DNA of 64,000 nucleotides from Microascus cirrosus (lineage: Eukaryota > Ascomycota > Sordariomycetes > Microascales > Microascaceae): assembly GCA_030271035.1 (NCBI GenBank), contig JAMBUN010000063.1, positions 62,001-126,000 on the forward strand, in the 5' to 3' direction. Below are positions 55,349 through 64,000 of the stretch, piece by piece. Position numbers and translations under genes: made by a program. The notes beneath the pieces were generated by a model that was given only the letters and a program-made list of their open reading frames with translations, made no database searches and was not told where the DNA came from. How positions within the stretch are numbered: the first letter of the stretch is position 1; every line of letters starts with the position of its first letter.

Positions 55349-57037
55349 CTTCTGACTGTCCTGACTTGGCGGAGAGGCAACCCTAAGTGCCCAGGGCAAC
55401 GGCGGGACCCTGTCGAAATTAGTCGGCAGAAAATATGACCCACGTCGGAGAACAAATCCGAAGAGAGGAAGCCGTAGGAATTTGTCGGTGCGAAGGGGAG
55501 TTATGGGTGTCAAAATGCGAGGTGCTCGTGTGATGGGTTCATGTGTGGGAATAATTTGAGGGGAAAAGTAACGAGAGGGGAGAGGGAGAAAAGGAGACGA
55601 AGAGGTTCAGGTCGCAGCCAGAATGGCGTGGAAAGTGGATGGATGAAGAGTGGAGCGGGTGGTGCAGAGTGGGTGCAAAGTCGAATTGTCCGCCAAGCCT
55701 GTTGATTTGGGCCCGCGGTTGGCAGGGATCCGGGCGTTTGGGGGTGTCTGAGAGACGGTGCTTCCAAGAACTAGGCGCTATTGCATGTCTGATTGCAGGG
55801 GAGTGGCACGCCAAGTGGCCGCCACAGGCTCCAACCAGAACTTACATACACCAGTGCACCGTGCAGCTAAAAGGACCAAAGCGCCAACAACCAAGGAAAC
55901 TCGGCACTTGATCGCCGACCATTATGAGCTAAAGCTTACAGGCACCAGGGAGTATTCGCAATGACATGCATCCGACGTGGCAAGCGAATTAACCCGCGCT
56001 GCACTACTCATTACTGTTTCTGCGTCAAAGCTGTCATGATGAGGTGGGCCGTCTCATACTTCTCCGCGTTTTTTGAGCCGCTTCTGCTCTCCGCGGTTAT
56101 TGTTGTCAAGATTCGACCAAGGCCATTCGAAATATTATTTGCCCTCGATGCAGGATTGGAGTTCGACCGAGGCGTCCTCCGCCCCTCCCGCACTTTGATA
56201 TCCAACACCGTAGCGGAAACGCTGGCTTCTCGTTTAGCCGCACACCCCCCAGCGGAGTTGGGTTAAAAGCGGTGACCGGAGAATCAGCGGATCATTCCCA
56301 GTACACCAACCATGTGGCGCATGACAACACAGCTCCGACCCCACCATCCCAAATCCCGCGCTCGGGCGAGGGGTGTCCCTGGGGTCAGGTTGGGGCGAAC
56401 CCGCGGGCTTCCGTACTCAGTGGCTGGGGCGTTGGGCCTCCATGCAGTAACGGGAACAGGCGAGACCCTGCCTGCGGTCTTGAAGCGAAGCGATGCAGGA
56501 GAGCCTCGGCAAGGTCATCGATATGTGTGACTCTCTGCCACCAAAGCCTACGGCTCCTCAAGAATGCCGTGTTAATTTTAAGGGTCCTCTTTCAAACCGT
56601 CATTCTAGCTTATTTGCAGGACTTAATGTTCCCTCGGGTAGCTCTCAAGGTTCCAGCTATGACTCCAAATTGTCCAACGGGGTCGGAAGACGCGCGTTCA
56701 AGCAATCCTATAATTTTCATAAAAGAAAAGCATGCTAAATCCGTCAATAGTAAGAGAGAGTATTAAATCAATCGAGCTTCTAATTTAATAAGCCCATAGC
56801 CAAATATGGTCCTCGCCGGTTGGAGGCAACGGGTAACGAGCCCGTGCGGGGCACTGTTATCTCCGAAACTATCTTATCTCATATCAATCCCAGATAGGCA
56901 AGCGGCGGGAGAAAATTCCTGACCGCCCGGCGAGCAGAAAAAAAGTTGACTAGTGCTGAGGTATCACAGGCATCCAAAATTGAACCTGGCTACGGGACAC
57001 CAGGCGAGGGAGCTCATACCATACCGCTATATCCAAC
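55349..57037. other. 1.7-kb divergent intergenic region, STS1 / NOP13
   Basis: It holds both promoters. Frames are short; one long antisense pyrimidine-rich stretch (about 55.5-55.7 kb) is part of the STS1 upstream region. Near 56.7 kb the sequence turns A/T-rich (TTAATTTAATAA type). No RNA gene is seen. Confidence 0.45.
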
Positions 57038-58156
57038 ATGGGGAAGAAAGACGGCACTTCAGAAGCAAGCTCATCACCCCGCCCGAGTCCTGACACCGCC
57101 GAAGCGAAAATCTCCAAGAAACGGAAGACGAACTTGGAGGAAATTGAAGTCGACCTGAACCTCCCCGAGCCCCCGTCAAAAAAAGCCCGCCGCGCACTAA
57201 AGAAGGGAAAGGCACTGCCGTCAGATTCAGCAAAGAGCCACGAGAAGGACGAAAATGCAGCGGAAGATGGCTCTGGAGACAAGGCGAAGCCACGCTCGGA
57301 ACACGGAGTCTGGATAGGTAACCTGCCCTTCGACGCCACGCCAACGGAGCTGCGCAGGTGGATGATTGCCAATTCTGGTGGCGCGATAACCGAGGAGTCT
57401 ATCACAAGGCTGAAGATGCCCGTGAACAAGGATAAGGGGAGGGCGCGGGGCGAGGACGAGAAGCCGAAGTCGGTCAACAAGGGCTTCGCCTACGTGGACT
57501 TTGACGGTGCAGTAGCGCAGATGGCGGCCATAGCCCTATCAGAGACCGCACTGGGCTCGCGGAGCCTCCTCATCAAGAACTCCAAGTCGTTCGAGGGCCG
57601 GCCAAAAGTCGAGAAGACGGCGAACGCGGACGACGATGCAGGAGGTCAGCAGCCGGCGCAAGGAGCGAAGAACGCGAACCAGAAGGTTTTTGTCGGGAAT
57701 TTGGGCTTCGATATCACGGAAGACGACCTGTGGGCGCACTTCGAGAAGTGCGGCGGCATCGACTGGGTCAAGGTCGCGACATTCGAGGACACAGGGAAGT
57801 GTAAGGGGTACGGCTGGGTGCGCTTCAAGACGCCCGAGGCCGCGGGGTGGGCGGCGAAGGGGTTCGTGAAAATCAAGGAGGCGGTAGAGACTGAGGAGGA
57901 CTTCCAGGATGGATCCCAGGATGGCGAGGAGAGGGAAACGAAGTATAAGACGAGAAAATGGTGGGTTAATAGGCTAAGGGGGAGGGAGCTCAAGATAGAG
58001 ATGGCGGAGGATGACCAGTCGCGCTACAAGAAGAGGTTTAAGAAGGATGGGAAAGGAAGGAAGGGCCAGGCCGGGGGTGGTGGACTGTCTGGGGCGGAGG
58101 AATATCTACAAGATGCCATCAAGTCGGCTACCGCAGCGGAAAGCGCAGCGGTTTAG
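57038..58156 (+). CDS. NOP13: Nucleolar RNA-binding protein NOP13, two RRM domains
   Basis: Single exon, 372 residues. The N-terminal 85 residues are rich in Lys, Glu and Ser with basic clusters (SKKRKTN, KKARRALKKGK) that suit nucleolar import. RRM1 (about 90-180) has RNP2 VWIGNLPF and RNP1 KGFAYVDF. RRM2 (about 210-325) has RNP2 KVFVGNLGF and RNP1 KGYGWVRF, with an acidic insert near its end. The tail is Lys/Gly-rich (YKKRFKKDGKGRKG). The two-RRM layout and the text fit yeast Nop13, a nucleolar pre-ribosome protein. The first ATG, at a basic methionine start MGKKDG, is used. Confidence 0.9.
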   Translation: MGKKDGTSEASSSPRPSPDTAEAKISKKRKTNLEEIEVDLNLPEPPSKKARRALKKGKALPSDSAKSHEKDENAAEDGSGDKAKPRSEHGVWIGNLPFDATPTELRRWMIANSGGAITEESITRLKMPVNKDKGRARGEDEKPKSVNKGFAYVDFDGAVAQMAAIALSETALGSRSLLIKNSKSFEGRPKVEKTANADDDAGGQQPAQGAKNANQKVFVGNLGFDITEDDLWAHFEKCGGIDWVKVATFEDTGKCKGYGWVRFKTPEAAGWAAKGFVKIKEAVETEEDFQDGSQDGEERETKYKTRKWWVNRLRGRELKIEMAEDDQSRYKKRFKKDGKGRKGQAGGGGLSGAEEYLQDAIKSATAAESAAV

Positions 58157-59088
58157 CGGATGCGGACTTGCTGCCGCTTCAGGAATAATTGAAGCTATCA
58201 ATGTCCCGCCGTTGATTTGAATTGTCATTCCTAGATGCAAGCGCGTATAACGTTAGATGTACCCCCCTTTTGTCACTGACCTTGGGATTATATATTGTCC
58301 TAGTTATCTTCATGGATGAAACCTTGAAAGGACTAATATTATACGTCAGGTCCGAAGCCTCTGATTGCAGACTTTAGCTGGACACAAAATTGACGAACCT
58401 AGGAAAGATACACACAAATCGAAGAAACAATTGTTGTTCTCGTTGACTTGGCCTATTCATGTTTCCTGGAGATTCGGAGGCAACCGCCCTCACTAAACGC
58501 CTTGACGCGCCCGAGCGAGGAAGCGCGTGGTGTTCAGTCGTTGAGGTACCTAACAGTATGTCAGACACAGTGTATATATAACTAACAATTAGAACATTTA
58601 GCAGCGTCACTGTTAATAAATGAACCACCTGAAAATGAGGATCATGACGGTTGAATCTATGTGTGTGGCCCTGTATCTGACAAGATGCTTGCTCGGGAGC
58701 GTTGGAGGTTTTGAGTGAGGATTACATAATCGACACACATGGGTGCGCATCTATCGGGTCCTCAAACTCTTAGCAGACAGGCATGTGATTGGACAACTTG
58801 CCTGTCCAAATGCGCATGGATAACCTACTTGGTACTTCGGTTAAGTCATATATTGTTTATAAGTATACCATGCCGGAGCCCTCCGGCCAACTGTCAAGGC
58901 TTACACAGTGCCGTGTTGCCAGTCTTGCGGGTGGCTGTTGCAGCTGGACATACTGGTGTAATTGACACCTGGAACGGAAGCTCCCTCGGAGTCCCGCGAG
59001 CTCTCTAAGCACATTGATCAACGTCACCACCCATTTCTAGCACAAACCCCCATCGTCATAGCATTTGGACTCTCACTGCCTTTCAAAA
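58157..59088. other. 930-bp intergenic region with nested inverted repeats
   Basis: NOP13 3' region to coiled-coil gene promoter. Inverted repeats TGCGCAT/ATGCGCA (58744-58750 and 58810-58816) enclose GACAGGCA/TGCCTGTC (58776-58783 and 58799-58806). No coding sequence is supported. Confidence 0.45.
58744..58816. repeat. Nested inverted repeats, possible RNA hairpin
   Basis: An outer 7-bp pair and an inner 8-bp pair are perfectly complementary. A second inner pair TTGGACA/TGTCCAA (58789-58795 and 58803-58809) would compete with the first, giving two alternative hairpins. Confidence 0.4.
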
Positions 59089-60812
59089 ATGGCCGATCTT
59101 GACGAGAAGGCCAAGGCCGAGAAGCGAGCCGCTATTAAGAAGAAGGCACGTGCGATGTTTCTCTCGCGCCCGTCTGTTCACGCTGCTAACTCGAAGTGCG
59201 CTCCTAGGCCGAGGCTCTGAAGAAAAAGCAGCAGGGAGGAAAGAAAGAGGGGAAGAGTAAGACCCAGAAGTCGGAGGACGCCAAACCAGAAGAGGATGCC
59301 CTCGCGGAGCCAGAGACTGGTGACGTCGCCGTCGAGGGGACCGCCGAAGAGACACCTGAGCAGCCGACTTCGCCGACAGATGCTGCCTCTCTAGCGCAAC
59401 AATCTAAGATCCGATCATCGAGCTTCCGGAAGGGATCTGTGTCTGTCCCGCCCGGCCCTCTGTCCCCGGGACCCGGAAGCCCCGAGGGCGCGACGGCGCC
59501 CGAGATCTATAGGAAGCAGGTTGCGCGGATTGAGGAGCTGGAGAAGGAAAATGAACGGTTAACGAAAGCCAATACAGAGTCGGAGAAGAGGTGGAAGAAG
59601 GCTGAGGGAGAGCTGGGAGACCTACGCGAGTCGGGTAATGCTTCCGGGAATCCTCCAGGATCCGGTGACGAGACTGAGAAGCTTGTTAGTATATATTCGC
59701 TCCAATATGCCTACAGTATACTAACGGCCTGACAGAAATCAGAGATTGCGGCTCTCCAGCGACAGAATTCTCAACTTCAGCAACAGGTTTCACGGTCAAC
59801 CTCCAAGCCGGGCAAGGAGTCTTCCGTCGCAGAATTGGAGGAGCGACTTGCTTCGAAGTCGTCAACTATCGAAACGATGGAGCTCGAACTATCGAAATTG
59901 CGCGCTACTCAAGAGCGTCACGAATCGGGCGCCTCTTCAGAGAAGGAACAGGTTGCCGCCTTGGAAGAGAAGCTGGCGCGAGCCGAGCGCGCGGCTTCCT
60001 CGGCGCAGCAGGAACTCCAGGACCTGCGTCGCAACCTAGATAGAACGGCCGAGAAGGCTGTTCGCGACAGCAGCGAGCGGACGAGCGTCGAGACTAAGCT
60101 GCGGACTGTCGAACACGATCTGGCTGACCAGCTGGCTATCAGGGCTGACCTGGAGGCCAAGAACGACGCGCTCGAGAAGAAGAACGCTACCCTCACTACG
60201 CTTCACAAGGAGCAGGACTCGCGGACACAGGCACTGCGGCGCGAGAAGGAGCGTGTAGAGGGCGAGGTTAAAGAGCTAAAGGCGAAGGTGGAACATCTAG
60301 AAGCTGAGATTGTTAAGCTCAGGGGGCGATTATCTACGGATGGAGGCATGGACGATGATGCCGTTGACGAGCTCGCAGATGAGGGCCGGCAGAAGCTGGA
60401 GAAACGGATACGGGAGCTGGAGAGCGAGAATCATGACCTGCGCAGTGGCCTCTGGATAGGCAAACGCCGCGAGCTCGAGGGGCCGGAAGGGAACATTGGG
60501 TTCCAGGACGTCGACCTCGGCTCGGGCGCCATGGGCTCGCCGACACAAAGGAAGCAGGGGGGTGGCTTCGGCGAGCTCATCACGAGCGGGATTAACGCAC
60601 TGACCGGCGCAGACGAAGGGTTCCTCGACGACGACGACGGCATGGACTTCGACGAGGATGCGTTTAGGAAGGCACAGGCCGAGGAGGCTTCGAAGAGGCT
60701 GGAGAGGATTAAGGAAGTGAAGAGAGGGCTTAAGAACTGGGATGGGTGGAGGCTGGACCTGGTTGATAACAGGAGGGGTGGCGGCGGATTGGGCGAGATC
60801 TTTGACATATGA
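59089..60812 (+). CDS. Long coiled-coil protein, 536 residues
   Basis: Three exons, 59089-59145, 59208-59684 and 59736-60812. Residues 1-60 are Lys/Glu-rich. A Ser/Pro-rich linker follows (KIRSSSFRKGSVSVPPGPL). Then a long coiled coil of about 270 residues starts at QVARIEELEKENERLTKANT and runs past VEGEVKELKAKVEHLEAEIV. The C-terminal part has LRSGLWIGKRRELEGPEGN, an acidic patch and a final GGGLGEIFDI. The heptad pattern suggests a tether or scaffold such as a golgin; related fungal proteins are often just called M protein repeat proteins. The first intron (59146-59207) begins GCACGT, not GT; only this GC-AG reading keeps the frame (KKK-AEALKKKQ). I cannot name an ortholog. Confidence 0.8.
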
Positions 60813-61327
60813 AGGAGTAGGTTATGTATGGTTATGGCACAAAGGAATCAACGTGTGATTCGGTACAGAGTATACAATGCGCATCCTTTATTTATGGCGT
60901 CTATGTCGTGTACAGTAATGTTGGAACACAGCAGCGCGCTACTGCGGCTTGACGGACTCTCGATAGCACTGGCGCTGGTTCGCCGTGGACAAACCAGCAG
61001 TGTAAGCCCCACTAGCGCACGGCCTGGGGGTTGCACTCCAGTGTCACACCTGTTGGGGAATGCAACGCTTGGTCAGTGCTTGGCACTGCCAACCCCCTTG
61101 ATCGGCCGGCGAAAGGAGACCGCGGCCAAGGCGAAACATTGCTGATGGGCCTACTTCCTTCCTTTGTTCATGTGGTCAAAATGTTGATGGCTTATACCAA
61201 ATAACTATATAAATCCCGCTCTTTTTATTCGCCGGAGCCGTCCCATCCATGGCCGTGTTACCTCCCGAATCGCTACTCGAGGACCAGCGGCTGAATTGAA
61301 CCGGTAGCGTCCCGACGTCTCCAAAAT
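60813..61327. promoter_or_regulatory. GH47 gene promoter with TATA box
   Basis: About 515 bp between tandem plus-strand genes. TATATAAA at 61206-61213 lies 115 bp before the GH47 ATG and is the likely core promoter element. Confidence 0.5.
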
Positions 61328-63140
61328 ATGGCCGTGCTCTTCCGCCGCTCGCGGCTCCTCTCGTTCATCGCCGTCGCGAGCGTCGTCTTCCTAACATGGC
61401 ACATCCTACTCCCCCACCGGCGGTCGCCCGAACTCCTGGACCTCGGTGGCATACCGTACCAGAGATCGAGCTTCGACTGGAGCACCGTCTCCCGCTCCTA
61501 CCCCGTCGCATCCATCCGGCCCCTTCCGAAGGGCCAGCCGATCGAACTCCCTCGCGTACAATATGACTTTCAGAACGGTGCGCCACGGCGCATATCGGAC
61601 GAGGAGCTGGAAAGGCGGAGGAAGAAGGTACGCTATGTGTTCACCAGGGACTGGGCGGCCTACAAACAGCTAGCGTGGATGGAGGATGAGCTGCGGCCCG
61701 TCTCGGGCATACCGCACCAGTCGTTCGGCGGGTATGCGGCGACCGTAGTAGACTCCCTGGACACGCTGTGGATGATGGATCTACAAGACGACTTTGCCGA
61801 AGCCGTGCGGGCTATCGCGACGCTCGACTGGTCAGAGACGACAGATTCGAGTGTCAACCTGTTCGAGACGACGATTCGGCACCTGGGCGGCCTGCTGGCG
61901 GCGTACGACCTCAGCCATCATCCAGTGCTCCTGGAGAAGGCCGTGGAGCTCGGAGACATGCTGTTCATGGCCTTCGACACGCCCAATGGGATCCCACCCT
62001 TCTGGTTCTCCTTCAGTAACGCCGTGAGGGGGAAGCAGAGGGCGGGCGACAACGATGCATCGGCGGCGATGGGCTCGCTGACGATGGAGTTCACGAGGTT
62101 ATCGCAGCTGACGGGGGAAAACAAGTATTTCGATGCGATCGACCGGGTCAAGGATTTCTACGTGCGAACGCAGAACGAGACAGCGTTACCGGGGATGTGG
62201 CCTCTTACGATCAACTTTGCAAAGGAGAAGGTCACGAATAACATGTTCACCCTGGGCGGTCGCGCTGATTCTTTGTACGAGTACCTGCCGAAAGAGTACC
62301 TGCTGCTCGGCGGCCTCGATGAGTCGTATAAGGACATGGCCCTCAAGTCGCTGGACACAGCGAGAGACAATCTACTATACAGGCCCATGATCAAAGACCC
62401 AGACGAAATCCTCTTTTCAGGCCGCGTGATGACCTCGAAGAAGGGCGACCATTTCTTCGCCGAGGCCGAGCACCTCACCTGCTTCGCCGGTGGCATGTAC
62501 GCCCTCGCAGGCCGGCTCTTCTCTCGCGACGACTACGTCTCATATGGCGAACAGCTCGCTCGTGGGTGCGGATGGGCCTACAGAAGCATGCCGACGGGCC
62601 TGATGCCTGAGATCTTCGAGCTCTTAGCTTGTAAGCCAGACCAACTGGAGCAGTGCGAATTCGACCAGGAGCGGTGGGAGGAAGAGGGCGCGATTGGGAT
62701 GAAGGAGGGGTTCAAGCATGTGACAAATTCGCGGTACCAGCTGAGGCCAGAGGCAATCGAGTCGATTTTCTACGCGTATAGGATCACGGGGAAGGAAGAG
62801 TTCCTGGACTTAGCGTGGGAGATGTTTGAGGCGATCGACAAGGCGACGGAGACGCCGTTAGCGCACTCGACTATTTCAGATGTCAGAACGAAAGGTGAGA
62901 CAACGAAGTTGGATAGCATGGAGGTAAGGCATCGCTTCCCGCGATCGACGTTGGTGTTTTGCGCACCGGTTAACATACCGCCCTTAGAGTTTTTGGTTCT
63001 CCGAGACGCTGAAGTACTTCTACCTCATCTTCTCGTCTCCAGACCTCATTAGCCTCGACGATTGGGTCCTCAACACGGAGGCGCATCCGTTCAAACGGCC
63101 GAGGGCGCACGTGCAGGTCGACACGAGCGGCGTCGCATAG
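61328..63140 (+). CDS. GH47 class I alpha-1,2-mannosidase, type II membrane protein
   Basis: Two exons, 61328-62923 and 62988-63140, give 582 residues. Class I mannosidases trim alpha-1,2-linked mannose from N-glycans in the ER or Golgi. Residues about 10-30 form a single membrane anchor (LLSFIAVASVVFLTWHILLP) after a short basic head, the type II layout. Family motifs: SFGGYAATVVDSLDTLWMM, ETTIRHLGGLLAAYDLS, EHLTCFAGGMYALAGRL, PTGLMPEIFEL and the RPEAIESIFYAYRITG substrate region. The 64-bp intron must be removed; it joins DSME to SFWFSETLKYFYLIFSSPD, a conserved block, and the chain ends VQVDTSGVA. Whether it is ER mannosidase I or a Golgi form is open. Confidence 0.93.
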
Positions 63141-63626
63141 GAAACAATCGCGGCACGGACGTCGCCTGTGCCACATGTAATAGAGATGATCTTGTGATTC
63201 TGCTTTCTGTTTCCTTGGGATTCCTAAACGCAGCTTATAGACGGGGGGAAAATAGGATTTGCATCAGTGGTGTGGCAGGAATACCCCGGTTGCAGCATGG
63301 AAGAGAACTTGGTTGGAACTTCTCGGCGCATAGTTTGTATTTGCGGAGTTTGAGCGTAGCGGATGAGTCCATGAATATTTGACTCTAGATGTTTAAGGCG
63401 GATATCTGGGCATGGAGTATGTGGTTCTTGCTTGTTTCCTGAGCAATGGTGTGCATCAGCTCTAGTCCGGGGCAAAGCCGAAACGAACCGCCTGTGGGCT
63501 TCCGCGTTATGCTCTCCACTCTCGACATTTCCCGTCACTTACACCCACCCACCTCCTACTGCCTCCCCCTTTCCAAATTAAACATCCTAACATCCACAAC
63601 TCAAAAAGAAGTATTGCGCGTCAACA
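63141..63626. other. Intergenic before the edge gene
   Basis: About 490 bp; GH47 3' region, then a C/T-rich leader just before the ATG at 63627. No other feature. Confidence 0.45.
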
Positions 63627-64000
63627 ATGGAGCCCTCTTTTCGCCTCTTCACCTCCCTCCGCTACGACCCCGCCCTCATAATAGCCCACAACGACCCGGC
63701 GCTCACCCATGCGGGATGGAACTTCCGGAACGCCTCACCATACTATATGCTTGACCTCCACCGCGACCGGATCCTTCGCGCGGCGCGACACTGGGGTTGG
63801 GATAAGACGGTGGGCGTGCTATCAGGGGACGAGGGGTTAGAGACGTTGGGGAGGTTGCTCGAACAGGAGGTGAAGGGTGATGGCCCTGCGAGAGTGAGGG
63901 TGCTTGTGAACGAGAAGGGTGAAATACGCTTTGATAGTGCGCCAGAGACCGAAAGGGGCCTGGGAGAGCTGTTCCCGACTCGGCTAGCGCCACCCGGGGA
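63627..64000 (+). CDS. ABZ2-like class IV aminotransferase/aminodeoxychorismate lyase, cut by window edge
   Basis: The ATG at 63627 opens a frame that runs without a stop for 124 codons to the end of the window. The start MEPSFRLFTSLRYDPALI and the later LHRDRILRAARHWGW are typical of the N-terminal domain of fungal class IV PLP enzymes. The block RVRVLVNEKGEIRFDSAP resembles the matching part of yeast Abz2, which makes 4-aminobenzoate for folate. The catalytic lysine and PLP phosphate-binding part lie beyond the window. A branched-chain or D-amino-acid aminotransferase-like relative is an alternative. Confidence 0.7.
   Translation, partial: MEPSFRLFTSLRYDPALIIAHNDPALTHAGWNFRNASPYYMLDLHRDRILRAARHWGWDKTVGVLSGDEGLETLGRLLEQEVKGDGPARVRVLVNEKGEIRFDSAPETERGLGELFPTRLAPPG

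Noticed and set aside
1..64000. CRISPR array, bacterial operon, rRNA operon or viral insertion
   Set aside because: The sequence is clearly eukaryotic nuclear DNA with spliceosomal introns; no regular direct repeats, no rRNA and no viral proteins were seen.

Overview
The window is nuclear DNA of a filamentous ascomycete (Pezizomycotina). Protein genes are densely packed on both strands. Most are broken by short GT-AG introns of about 50-200 bp with CTAAC/CTAAT-type branch points. The gene content is fungal: PI4P-phosphatase-like SAC protein, ERG4, GH76 and GH47 mannosidases, Bmt6, Sts1/Cut8 and Nop13. I cannot fix the class from sequence alone; porin, UBC9 and PEX19 look close to Sordariomycete or Leotiomycete forms.

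Layout: 0.6-3.5 kb NBR1-type autophagy receptor (-); 6.7-8.9 kb Barentsz/CASC3-type exon-junction protein (-); 11.2-12.9 kb two small genes (+); 13.3-15.8 kb transketolase (-); 17.8-18.9 kb Bmt6-like rRNA methyltransferase (+); 19.0-22.0 kb SAC-domain phosphatase (-); 22.6-23.1 kb SNU13 (-) head to head with 23.7-24.6 kb V-ATPase subunit c (+); 25.2-26.2 kb translin (-); 26.4-26.7 kb U2 snRNA (-); 27.5-29.3 kb ERG4 (+); 30.1-31.0 kb 2OG-Fe(II) oxygenase (+); 31.1-31.7 kb MYND protein (-); 32.4-34.2 kb GH76 mannosidase (-); a gene-poor 3.4 kb with weak relics; 37.7-38.5 kb J-domain protein (+); 38.8-40.2 kb porin (-); 41.2-43.5 kb asparagine synthetase (-); 44.9-45.6 kb UBC9 (-) head to head with 46.3-47.5 kb PEX19 (+); 47.8-48.5 kb unknown (-); 49.1-51.0 kb ABC1/UbiB kinase (+); 51.5-53.1 kb RAD52 (-); 54.3-55.3 kb STS1 (-) head to head with 57.0-58.2 kb NOP13 (+); 59.1-60.8 kb coiled-coil protein (+); 61.3-63.1 kb GH47 mannosidase (+); 63.6-64.0 kb start of an ABZ2-like class IV enzyme (+), cut by the window edge.

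The genes are housekeeping functions and do not form a metabolic cluster. Several touch RNA processing: U2, SNU13, Barentsz, translin, Bmt6 and NOP13. The most striking item is the U2 snRNA gene. Its conserved 5' stem-loop is split by a 70-bp stretch with a perfect donor, branch point and acceptor, so the RNA appears to need splicing by the machinery it belongs to. Three copies of an A/T-rich near-palindrome lie upstream of it and a short hairpin lies just past its 3' end. Other splicing oddities are a 13-nt internal exon and a 66-bp stop-free intron in the V-ATPase gene, a 12-nt terminal exon in ERG4, and a GC-AG intron in the coiled-coil gene. All exon coordinates were worked out by hand from reading frame, splice signals and family conservation, with no transcript evidence.
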